Source: Lysobacterales bacterium (lineage in GTDB: Bacteria > Pseudomonadota > Gammaproteobacteria > Xanthomonadales > Marinicellaceae). From it: DNA of 5,306 bases. This document shows positions 1 through 5,306 of this stretch, piece after piece. The first letter of the stretch is position 1. Every line of letters begins with the position of its first letter. Location of the stretch: positions 1 to 5,306 of the forward strand of contig JALWML010000219.1 of the NCBI GenBank assembly GCA_027083915.1, read 5' to 3'. The position numbers and the translations under genes are program-made. The notes beneath the pieces were generated by a model that ran no database searches, was not told the origin of the DNA, and worked only from the letters and a program-made list of their open reading frames with translations.

Positions 1-50
1 GTTCTAATGAATGCCCTGTCCTGGAACGACAGTTAACTTGGTAAGCCAAT

Positions 51-605
51 ATGCCAAGTAAATCACAAATTCAAAAAATATTCGCAAAAAATCATGAACT
101 GGTTATTAAGGCTGTTTCGTACCAAAGGCCCGAGATAAAAGGGCTCACTGCAGAGGACATTGAACAAGAAGTGTGCATTAAATTATTAAATTTAATAAAA
201 AGTGACCCAAAAAATGAAAAGATCTCGTCTTATAGTTATATATACAGAATAACCGCCAATGTCATTATTGACTTAGCACGTAAAAATCAAAAGCTAAAAG
301 GCGAAATGACTATTCCGGATGAAAACGACGAAGAGTATTATGCTCCAAGCCTCATTTCGGATGCATCTAAACCAGATGAAGGTCATGCAAATGAAGAAAT
401 GCTAAAACGCGTATTAGTGGTTATCGAAACATTAAAAGAAAGTCGACGTATCGCTGTAAAATTGCGATTACAAGGATTTTCAGTAAAAGAAATAGGCGAA
501 ATGACTGGTTGGTCTTTTCACAAAGCAGGCAATCTCTCAAAAAGAGGGATGAGTGATTTAAAAGATAAACTGCACGAATTAGGTATAGAATATGAAATTA
601 ACTGA
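51..605 (+). CDS. ECF-type (group IV) sigma-70 family RNA polymerase sigma factor
   Basis: This 184-residue protein is the usual size for an ECF sigma factor, which directs RNA polymerase to a small set of envelope or stress promoters. Region 2 is visible: the acidic 2.1/2.2-like helix AEDIEQEVCIKLL at residues 34-46, then the 2.3/2.4 block YSYIYRITANVIIDLARKNQ at 61-80, which binds and melts the -10. An acidic linker (about 86-116) leads to a sigma-4 helix-turn-helix at about 117-175, with recognition segment FSVKEIGEMTGWSFHKAG (143-160). The ATG at 51 is the only sensible start because region 2 begins soon after it, but there is no clear Shine-Dalgarno sequence. The gene overlaps the next one by 14 nt, implying one transcript and translational coupling. 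The family assignment is firm; the regulon and the exact ECF group cannot be told from here. Confidence 0.88.
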   Translation: MPSKSQIQKIFAKNHELVIKAVSYQRPEIKGLTAEDIEQEVCIKLLNLIKSDPKNEKISSYSYIYRITANVIIDLARKNQKLKGEMTIPDENDEEYYAPSLISDASKPDEGHANEEMLKRVLVVIETLKESRRIAVKLRLQGFSVKEIGEMTGWSFHKAGNLSKRGMSDLKDKLHELGIEYEIN

Positions 606-1062
606 ACAACAATTATCACAATTATTTAAGCAATCAAAGACAACTGCGATTGATTCTTCAATTGAAAACTTAAATGATTTTTCTCAAGCATCTGATGCAA
701 GGATAGCAGTTGCAGAAAAAATTGCGGATAACAGTCACTTAAGTGCGAGTTACCACGTTATTAATCAATTACAAGAGTGGTCCAAATCTGTAGCAACGGA
801 TATAGCCTCGAGTCGTCAATCTGCCTTTGAAGGCTTATTTGCATGGTTGAGACCTGTTTTAGCAACAGCAGCATTAGCGTCGATTGTTTACATCAGTTAC
901 CCACAGTTCGATTCCTCAGCCGTGACTCCACTTGTCGATTCAGGAAAAGGTGTATTTACCGCTAATTTTGAAGATGCACCATCTCAGGTTCAATCTCAGT
1001 TACCAACAAAAGCAACGCAAAAACCAAATAATGACATCATTTATTCAGGTGGATTTGGTTAA
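592..1062 (+). CDS. Probable anti-sigma factor, single-pass inner-membrane protein
   Basis: This 156-residue protein starts inside the 3' end of the sigma gene, with AGG at 581-583 eight bases before the ATG serving as a ribosome binding site. Residues 1-82 are polar, helical-looking and probably cytoplasmic. One hydrophobic segment lies at about 83-103 (LRPVLATAALASIVYISY). The remaining ~50 residues are Gln/Ser/Pro-rich and probably periplasmic, ending in a Gly-rich YSGGFG tail. This topology and the overlap with a sigma gene are typical of membrane anti-sigma factors that hold the sigma at the membrane until a signal releases it. I see no HxxxCxxC zinc anti-sigma motif, and the protein has no cysteine at all, so it is not a ZAS-type factor. 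It could instead be RseA-like or from an unnamed family. The function rests mainly on context. Confidence 0.65.
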   Translation: MKLTEQQLSQLFKQSKTTAIDSSIENLNDFSQASDARIAVAEKIADNSHLSASYHVINQLQEWSKSVATDIASSRQSAFEGLFAWLRPVLATAALASIVYISYPQFDSSAVTPLVDSGKGVFTANFEDAPSQVQSQLPTKATQKPNNDIIYSGGFG

Positions 1063-1088
1063 ATAATACTCCAAAATAGACCTTATCT

Positions 1089-1119
1089 AAAAAGAGTGTT
1101 GTTATAATGCTCTTTTTTT
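1089..1119 (+). terminator. Rho-independent terminator of the sigma/anti-sigma operon
   Basis: The left arm AAAAAGAGTGTT (1089-1100) pairs with AATGCTCTTTTT (1106-1117) through 12 base pairs, including two G-U wobbles, around the 5-nt loop GTTAT. A run of seven T (1113-1119) follows. It lies 27 nt after the anti-sigma stop codon. The stem is A/U-rich at its base, so strength may be moderate. Confidence 0.75.
1100..1108 (+). promoter_or_regulatory. Candidate extended -10 promoter for prmC
   Basis: The sequence TGTTATAAT is a perfect extended -10 (TGn plus the consensus TATAAT at 1103-1108). No good -35 is seen 16-18 nt upstream, which is tolerable for extended -10 promoters. A start near 1115 would give a leader of about 20 nt before the prmC ATG at 1136. 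The element falls in the loop and right arm of the upstream terminator. Chance occurrence in AT-rich DNA is possible. Confidence 0.4.
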
Positions 1120-1135
1120 ATGTCCAAACACCTCA

Positions 1136-1963
1136 ATGCCATTACGTCCTTTAATTTTAAAATTACAAAAACAATACCAACTTGATAAAAGAGAAGTCGA
1201 AATTGTTATCTCTCATATTTTAAACATTAATAGTGCGGGATTATTTATTTATGATAAAGAACTGAACAAGCAACAGTTAAATAACATTCACCAATTACTG
1301 GCAAAAAGACAGCATGGCATTCCCTTCGCTTACCTAACAGGAGTCAAAGATTTTTGGTCTTTGACACTCAAAGTCAACGAGCACACGCTTATTCCACGAC
1401 CCGAAACCGAACTCATCATCGAGTATATCCTCGGTAAAACAACAGCTGATTTTGAAGGTTCGATTCTAGATTTAGGAACAGGCACTGGTGCTATTGCCTT
1501 AAGCCTTGCGCTAGAACGTCCAAAAGCACAAGTTACGGCTATTGATCAAAGCCCTATGTGTGTGAAAACTGCACGAGAGAACAAAGAAAATTATCAACTT
1601 AACAATGTTGAGATTTTTCAAAGCAACTGGTTTGAAAAGCTTGAAGGACGTACATTTGATTTTATTGTATCCAATCCTCCCTATATTGCTCAAGATGACA
1701 AGCATTTATCGGACTTAAAATTTGAACCTAATAGCGCATTAGTTGCTGATGATAATGGTTATTCTGATTTAGAACACATAATCAAAAAAGCAAGTAACTA
1801 CATGAATAGAAATGCAGAACTGATTTTAGAGCATGGCTATAATCAACATGAAGTTGTTCAACAAAAACTTTTGGCTAATTGTTATTTAAATGTTAAATCT
1901 CACCCTGATTTAGCAGGCATCCAACGAATTACCACAGCAGATGCGCCAAAATCTTGCTATTAA
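1136..1963 (+). CDS. prmC: Peptide chain release factor N5-glutamine methyltransferase PrmC (HemK)
   Basis: PrmC transfers a methyl group from S-adenosylmethionine to the glutamine of the GGQ motif in release factors RF1 and RF2, speeding peptide release in the cytoplasm. The 275-residue length matches the family. In order, the sequence shows a helical N-terminal release-factor-binding domain (1-75) ending in the family signature PFAYLTGVKDFW (63-74). LIPRPETE follows at 85-92. The SAM-binding motif I is ILDLGTGTGAIALSLA at 110-125, the acidic post-I residue is near AID at 135-137, and the catalytic NPPY that binds the target glutamine is at 180-183. FEPNSAL (196-202) and LEHG (231-234) are also typical of PrmC rather than PrmB. 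It follows a terminator and is not beside prfA, its common neighbour, so it seems to be transcribed alone. No clear Shine-Dalgarno precedes the ATG. All key residues are present and I see no damage. Confidence 0.95.
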   Translation: MPLRPLILKLQKQYQLDKREVEIVISHILNINSAGLFIYDKELNKQQLNNIHQLLAKRQHGIPFAYLTGVKDFWSLTLKVNEHTLIPRPETELIIEYILGKTTADFEGSILDLGTGTGAIALSLALERPKAQVTAIDQSPMCVKTARENKENYQLNNVEIFQSNWFEKLEGRTFDFIVSNPPYIAQDDKHLSDLKFEPNSALVADDNGYSDLEHIIKKASNYMNRNAELILEHGYNQHEVVQQKLLANCYLNVKSHPDLAGIQRITTADAPKSCY

Positions 1964-1982
1964 AAGGTGAAACTTATACAAT
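1954..1982 (+). promoter_or_regulatory. Candidate sigma-70 promoter for the secreted anchor-J-like protein
   Basis: TTGCTA (1954-1959, 4 of 6 to consensus) and TACAAT (1977-1982, 5 of 6) are separated by exactly 17 nt. Initiation near 1989 would leave a leader of about 27 nt before the ATG at 2016. The -35 overlaps the last codons and stop codon of prmC. No terminator is visible after prmC, so read-through transcription is also possible. Confidence 0.45.
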
Positions 1983-2015
1983 TCTTTTACTAATTAATTT
2001 TAATAAAAACGTACT

Positions 2016-2708
2016 ATGAAAACATCTGTTAAACAAAAATTATTCATAAGCTTGTTGTTTCTAACACCTTTGGCAATAGCACAAGTTGCACCAACAACAC
2101 AAGGCTTCACGGACACAGAAGATTTACCGGGATGGATTATATCCAATCAATCATCTCCATTGGGGGATTCTAGTTGGTTTCAAGGAACGGATCAAGCCAC
2201 TATTTTCACTGCACAAGAGGGCGAACCAAATTCATATATTGCAGCTAATCACCGCAATACCCGTTCATTGGCTGGTACTCCAGGAACAATCTGTAACTAC
2301 CTCATTATGCCTGAGTTAGGCAACCTAGAATCGGTATCTTTTTATACCCGTTCTCGAATTGCTAATAACAACTTCACTGTCTTTCCAGACCGTTTGTACA
2401 TGGTTTACAGCCCAACAGGTGAAATCAACACAGGAAATTGCACCGATGGCTTTGGAGATTTTACCGAAACTCTATTAGTCATCAACCCAGACTTAAGTAA
2501 ATCAACCGATGAAACCGTAGGCTATCCATTAGTCAATTGGACTCAATACAGTGCAGACATCAACGGCAATGGACGCGTTGCTTTTGTATATTATGTTGAA
2601 GATGCTGGTTTTTATGGTAACAATTCAAATTATATTGGTATAGATTCAGTCGAATGGGTGCTCGCACCAACACCAGTAAATCAAATCAATTTCAATCCTT
2701 GGAAATAA
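2016..2708 (+). CDS. Secreted choice-of-anchor J (cleaved-adhesin-like) domain protein
   Basis: This 230-residue protein begins with a classic Sec signal peptide: basic MKTSVKQK, hydrophobic core to about residue 20, and an AIA site (20-22) with predicted cleavage before Q23. The mature part looks like the beta-sandwich domain called choice-of-anchor J: GWIISNQSSPLG (39-50) with WFQG at 54-57, PNSYIAAN (71-78), a middle strand SVSFYTRSR (107-114), FPDRLYMVYSP (123-133), and the closing GRVAFVYYVEDAGFYGNNSN (186-205) followed by YIGIDSVEW (206-214). Such domains are found in exported adhesins or surface proteins of marine bacteria, usually with a C-terminal sorting or anchoring tail. Here the chain stops 16 residues after the domain (APTPVNQINFNPWK), with no hydrophobic tail, so the product is probably free in the periplasm or medium. 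C93 and C142 could form a disulfide. The domain call is from pattern memory; ligand and role are unknown. Confidence 0.72.
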   Translation: MKTSVKQKLFISLLFLTPLAIAQVAPTTQGFTDTEDLPGWIISNQSSPLGDSSWFQGTDQATIFTAQEGEPNSYIAANHRNTRSLAGTPGTICNYLIMPELGNLESVSFYTRSRIANNNFTVFPDRLYMVYSPTGEINTGNCTDGFGDFTETLLVINPDLSKSTDETVGYPLVNWTQYSADINGNGRVAFVYYVEDAGFYGNNSNYIGIDSVEWVLAPTPVNQINFNPWK

Positions 2709-2731
2709 ATTTAAATTAATTTCTTGATTGT

Positions 2732-2762
2732 AAAAACACCTCTTTTATAGAGGTGTTTTTTT
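2732..2762. terminator. Bidirectional terminator between convergent genes
   Basis: AAAAACACCTCT (2732-2743) and AGAGGTGTTTTT (2749-2760) form a perfect 12-bp stem with loop TTTAT, followed by two more T on the plus strand. The A-run on the left arm gives a T-tail on the minus strand too, so it can serve both the secreted-protein gene ending at 2708 and the rhodanese gene ending at 2745. The rhodanese stop codon (2745-2747) sits in the loop. Confidence 0.88.
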
Positions 2763-3134
2763 ATTCTTTTCGTATTCTTTTTTAGCCGCTTTCATGGCTT
2801 TTAACCCACCGCCATTAACAACATTAGTATAACCCAACTTCTTCAACTCTTCTAAAGTCACCGAAGCACGACGACCTGAGCGACAATACAAAACAACCGA
2901 ACGCTCTTTGTTTTTCCCTATTCTTTTGGCAATTTGAGGAGTATTTTCATATTCAATATTTATGGCATGGTCTAAATGCCCACCATCAAATTCTTGTTTG
3001 GTTCTTACATCCAAAATTAACGCACCCTTATCTATTAATTCCCACGCATTTAATTGCTCAGGACCATACCGCGTACAGGCAGTTAATGAGAAAATTGATA
3101 TCAGAATGATGAGAGGAACTAGAAGCTTTTTCAT
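2745..3134 (-). CDS. Rhodanese-domain lipoprotein
   Basis: From the ATG at 3134 this is a 129-residue protein with a lipoprotein signal peptide: MKK, a hydrophobic core and the lipobox LTAC (17-20), so Cys20 should be lipidated and the protein anchored in the envelope. Thr at +2 favours the outer membrane. The remainder is a single rhodanese domain: LILDVRTKQEFDGGHLDHAINI (39-60), then the active-site loop with catalytic Cys84 in YCRSGRRA (83-90), and GGGLKAM near 108-114. Single-domain rhodaneses carry sulfur as a cysteine persulfide in sulfur transfer, detoxification or redox roles; the substrate here is unknown. An upstream in-frame GTG at 3173 would give 142 residues, but it puts 13 extra residues before a complete signal peptide and lies upstream of the predicted transcription start, so the ATG is preferred. 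No strong Shine-Dalgarno is seen for either. The last four codons (KTPL) and the stop are made of terminator sequence. Confidence 0.9.
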   Translation of the reverse strand: MKKLLVPLIILISIFSLTACTRYGPEQLNAWELIDKGALILDVRTKQEFDGGHLDHAINIEYENTPQIAKRIGKNKERSVVLYCRSGRRASVTLEELKKLGYTNVVNGGGLKAMKAAKKEYEKNKKTPL

Positions 3135-3163
3135 AATAATTTTTAATAATGATAATGTGCGGA

Positions 3164-3192
3164 ATAATACCACACAAAAGAATAAGGACCAA
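3164..3192 (-). promoter_or_regulatory. Candidate sigma-70 promoter for the rhodanese lipoprotein
   Basis: On the minus strand TTGGTC (3192-3187, 3 of 6) and TATTAT (3169-3164, 5 of 6) are 17 nt apart. Initiation would be near 3157, about 23 nt before the ATG at 3134. The -35 lies within the terminator stem of the upstream minus-strand gene, so the two signals overlap. The -35 match is weak. Confidence 0.4.
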
Positions 3193-3209
3193 AATTATTG
3201 GTCCTTATT
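3181..3209 (-). terminator. Terminator hairpin of the membrane beta-rich protein gene
   Basis: AATAAGGACCAA (3181-3192) and TTGGTCCTTATT (3198-3209) are a perfect 12-bp inverted repeat with a 5-nt loop (3193-3197). Read on the minus strand, the hairpin is followed by the short T-rich tract CTTTTGTG. The stop codon of the 3205-4326 gene (3205-3207) is inside the first arm. The T-tail is imperfect, so termination may be partial and allow read-through into the rhodanese gene. The perfect palindrome could alternatively be a protein-binding site. Confidence 0.68.
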
Positions 3210-4326
3210 TATTTTTAGTTACTTTAAAGTGCTGAAGGTGTTTCTTATAGTAAACACCAAAGGATGAATCCTTCTGGTTAACAACAATTTTAGGGTTAAC
3301 ATAAGGTTGATAAGCATTTTTAAAAATCATTTTTTCATCATCAATACTATAAACATAGAGCTGGCTATTGGTTGTACCATAAGAGGATGTTTCATTAAAA
3401 ATAACCAATAAATTTAATTTAGACAGGAAAAAAACACTTTTGGATTGACTAGGAACTCCTGAACCAATAAAAAAAGGCGAACCTTGTACAGGAAATTTAT
3501 ATAATTCTTTCGTTTCGCCAGTAGTTATATCAACTTGCATAAGTTTAGAAGCAGAGTTATCTCCGTAGTCATTATTCACCTTATATACTATATTTCTTTT
3601 CGAGTCATATGCAGCAGGTCCAAATTCCTTAAATTCATATTTTTTGCTATTAAATTTAGGGTACACAACTTTGCCAGTTTTACTAGATAGAATAGTAATT
3701 TCATAGCCATCATAATTTAAAAGAATAATAAATTCATCACCAATTCCAATCACCCTGTTCAAGTCATAATATAGTCTTTTACGAACTTCTTTGGTCACCA
3801 ACAAAGAATATTTCCATTTAATTTTGTCATTTTCCATAGCCACCAAAATTCTATCGCCTAGTTTTCCTTTTAGTTCTGCTTTGCAATACTCTAAATCAAT
3901 TCGCGGTTTCATATAAAGTGTTTCAGATGAAATCGTAATACTGCCATTGTCATTGCTGGAAATTCCATGCTTGCAGATACCACCTATATTTCTACTGACT
4001 ATTTTTTGCTCAACTTGCAAAACACCATTGTCATCAAAATAAGGATATAAAGCTAGCCGTTGTTTGGGATGAAAACGATCATAATCTTTTATTGTTAATG
4101 TCTCGATATTTTTTTCATCTACAAGATTAATGGTAAAATGTTTAGATGTTACTTCTTTTTTATTATGAATCGATGATGGAGTTGAACGCCAAATGATAGC
4201 AGAATAAAAAAAGAGTATTGCCATAAATATTTGCAAAACCACATTTACCCAAGCCGATTGTTTTCTCAATAAATAAGAGAGCACAGCAGAAATGGCAAGG
4301 AATAAAACCAGATAATAAATAATCAT
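3205..4326 (-). CDS. Membrane-anchored protein of unknown function with large beta-rich outer domain
   Basis: I do not recognise this family. Starting from the ATG at 4326 it has 373 residues. Two hydrophobic helices open it: about 1-20 (MIIYYLVLFLAISAVLSYLL) and about 27-47 (the stretch VVLQIFMAILFFYSAIIW), joined by a short basic loop (RKQ). The remaining ~320 residues are soluble and rich in short alternating strands separated by turns. Examples are FIILLNYDGYEITILSSKTG (199-218) and SKLMQVDITTGETKELYKF (260-278), which resemble beta-propeller (WD/PQQ-like) blades in spacing but match no repeat I can name. Two cysteines at 118 and 148 could pair outside the cytoplasm. An in-frame GTG at 4362 would add 12 residues (MLKYFFNSRTPK); the ATG is preferred as the commoner start, with a weak AAGAA upstream, but this is not certain. 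It is divergent from the ferritin-like gene. Confidence 0.7.
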   Translation of the reverse strand: MIIYYLVLFLAISAVLSYLLRKQSAWVNVVLQIFMAILFFYSAIIWRSTPSSIHNKKEVTSKHFTINLVDEKNIETLTIKDYDRFHPKQRLALYPYFDDNGVLQVEQKIVSRNIGGICKHGISSNDNGSITISSETLYMKPRIDLEYCKAELKGKLGDRILVAMENDKIKWKYSLLVTKEVRKRLYYDLNRVIGIGDEFIILLNYDGYEITILSSKTGKVVYPKFNSKKYEFKEFGPAAYDSKRNIVYKVNNDYGDNSASKLMQVDITTGETKELYKFPVQGSPFFIGSGVPSQSKSVFFLSKLNLLVIFNETSSYGTTNSQLYVYSIDDEKMIFKNAYQPYVNPKIVVNQKDSSFGVYYKKHLQHFKVTKNK

Positions 4327-4355
4327 TTTTGGCGTTCTTGAATTAAAAAAATATT

Positions 4356-4384
4356 TTAACACACAATTTATGATACAGTATTAA
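4356..4384 (+). promoter_or_regulatory. Candidate promoter for the ferritin-like gene in the divergent spacer
   Basis: TTAACA (4356-4361, 5 of 6 to the -35 consensus) and TATTAA (4379-4384, 4 of 6) are 17 nt apart. Initiation near 4391 would leave a leader of about 22 nt before the ATG at 4413. The spacer between the two divergent start codons is only 86 nt (4327-4412), so promoters for both strands must overlap. For the minus strand only a TAAAAT -10-like hexamer (4358-4353) with no good -35 is visible. Confidence 0.33.
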
Positions 4385-4412
4385 GGCATTAACTAACGCA
4401 CAAGAAGAACCC

Positions 4413-5306
4413 ATGGAAAATCAGAACGATACTGAAGAAAATCACGAAAAAGAATCAAATGAGAATAGAATAACTAAATCCGATACAGTTTCAAAAGTAT
4501 TAATTGGTTTTGTTTGGGCTTTTATTGGAATAGTTATTGCTGGAATATTAGGTTTTTTTGCACTAATGGGAGCTGCATGGGGACGACCTTTGCGAGTTAA
4601 AGGCAAACAAGTTCACGCAGAACTTCAAAAGGGCAATAGTTGGACACGAGGAGAAATGCCAGATATAACAGGATTAGATACCGCAACTCGTGATGCTTAG
4701 GAAGCTTTATGGCTGCATGATGCACAAAAAGAACATGCATCTGTCCCAGCATTTTCTCGTATTTCATGGTTATTAACAGCTGTTGGATCACCAGCTGATT
4801 TAATGGAATGGTCACATCGAGCCGCGATTGAAGAGATTGAACACACACAATTATGTTTTGCTCTTGCTCAAGGTTATTCCAATTCAGGGCAATCTTATAC
4901 AGTCAAGCCCATGCCAAATTTATTAGATGGTGGTTTAGATTTAAAAGAAGATGCTTTACTGGTTCTTGCCAAAGAAAGTTTAACCGACGGCTGCCAACTA
5001 GAAGACTACAACGCCGATGTGGCAACCGCTTGTGCTGAAATTTGCAAAGATCGTGTCACACGAAATGTGCTCAAGCAAATTACATTAGAAGAACGCTCTC
5101 ACGCAGAATTTTCATGGAAGTTATTGCAGTGGACGCTAGAACAAAATCCACAAGAAGTTAGGATTGCTATCGAAAAGTGCTATAAAAATCTAGAAAAATA
5201 CAAACGACCTACCGCCTACAGTTGGGATAAAAAACGCTTAATTAATAAAGCCGATGCACAACAATTATTCAATCACGGACGTTTACCCGATGAAAAATGG
5301 GCAGAA
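4413..5306 (+). pseudogene. Membrane-anchored ferritin-like di-iron protein, interrupted by an in-frame TAG; 3' end outside the window
   Basis: The ATG at 4413 opens 95 codons, then TAG at 4698-4700, then 202 further sense codons in the same frame to the window edge. Counting the TAG as residue 96, the N-terminus is polar and acidic, a membrane helix spans about 28-54, and GRPLRVKGKQVHAEL (57-71) is a linker. A four-helix ferritin-like core follows. Candidate iron ligands are all present: Glu107 (KEHAS) in helix 1, the ExxH pair Glu141/His144 (EEIEH) in helix 2, Glu188 (KESLTDGC) in helix 3 and the ExxH pair Glu227/His230 (EERSH) in helix 4. Family members I recall carry the anchor, the GRP linker and the core in one chain, so both halves belong to one gene. 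The post-TAG part shows no other stop or frameshift. Without suppression the product is a 95-residue membrane stub. Restart at the in-frame ATG at 4803 would lose Glu107. Recent mutation, sequencing error or read-through are all possible. Confidence 0.8.
4698..4700 (+). other. In-frame amber (TAG) codon splitting the ferritin-like gene
   Basis: The codon lies between TATRDA and EALWLHDA, just before the first core helix. The frame is unchanged on both sides. One base change from TTG, CAG, AAG, GAG, TGG, TCG or TAC/TAT would create it. Relatives, as I recall them, tend to have Leu or another helix-forming residue here, so TTG to TAG is a plausible origin. No alternative start codon with a ribosome binding site is seen directly after it. 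Confidence 0.85.

Noticed and set aside
23..45. GGAAC followed by GTAA, resembling an ECF sigma promoter that might autoregulate the sigma gene
   Set aside because: The spacing is shorter than usual and the start would fall almost on the ATG at 51. Without the sequence further upstream it is not supportable. The first 50 bases otherwise show nothing I can name.
1511..1705. Minus-strand open frame of 64 codons inside prmC
   Set aside because: It lies opposite the conserved SAM and NPPY motifs of prmC and has no recognisable domain or ribosome binding site.
2962..3267. Plus-strand open frame of 101 codons across the rhodanese gene and the terminator
   Set aside because: It is antisense to the catalytic rhodanese region and crosses two transcription signals; the translation looks random.
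4698..4700. TAG as a pyrrolysine codon
   Set aside because: The position is just before a ferritin helix, not an active site known to use pyrrolysine, and no pyl genes or CUA tRNA are in the window.
4413..4700. A complete, separate 95-residue small membrane protein gene
   Set aside because: The same frame continues directly into the ferritin-like core, and the anchor plus GRP linker is what I recall preceding that core in one chain. A split gene is the better reading, though the stub may still be made.
4597..4848. Minus-strand open frame of 83 codons spanning the TAG
   Set aside because: It is antisense to the continuous ferritin-like frame and shows no domain or ribosome binding site.
4853..5038. 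Plus-strand open frame rich in Arg and Cys
   Set aside because: It is an out-of-frame shadow of the ferritin-like core. The correct frame carries the conserved ExxH ligands.

Overview
The window is AT-rich DNA (roughly 35-40% GC by eye), with tightly packed genes and short intergenic gaps that carry rho-independent terminators. The gene set (group-IV sigma factor with a co-translated membrane partner, PrmC, a lipobox rhodanese, a secreted choice-of-anchor-J-like protein and a membrane-anchored ferritin-like protein) fits a Gram-negative bacterium. It most resembles a low-GC marine gammaproteobacterium of the Marinicella type. That placement comes from memory of protein style, not from a database search.

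Layout. (1) 51-1062, plus strand: an ECF-type sigma factor overlaps by 14 nt a single-pass membrane protein that is probably its anti-sigma factor. A U-tailed terminator at 1089-1119 closes this operon. (2) 1136-1963, plus strand: prmC, the class-1 release factor glutamine methyltransferase, apparently on its own promoter. That promoter's extended -10 lies inside the preceding terminator. (3) 2016-2708, plus strand: a secreted protein with choice-of-anchor J hallmarks. (4) 2745-3134, minus strand: a rhodanese-domain lipoprotein, convergent with (3) and sharing a bidirectional terminator in which its stop codon lies. (5) 3205-4326, minus strand: a two-helix membrane-anchored protein of unknown function with a large beta-rich outer domain. 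Its stop codon also lies in a terminator stem. (6) 4413 to the right edge, plus strand: a membrane-anchored ferritin-like protein with four-helix di-iron ligands. It is divergent from (5) and broken by one in-frame TAG at 4698-4700. The reading frame stays open on the same frame for 202 more codons to the window edge.

Functional picture. The only clear functional unit is the sigma/anti-sigma pair. The other genes look like independent transcription units: one translation gene and four envelope or secreted proteins. The most notable observation is the nonsense codon in the ferritin-like gene. Next are the overlaps in which terminator hairpins double as stop-codon/C-terminal coding sequence or as promoter elements. 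I found no mobile element, CRISPR array, tRNA or rRNA, and no convincing new multi-gene system.
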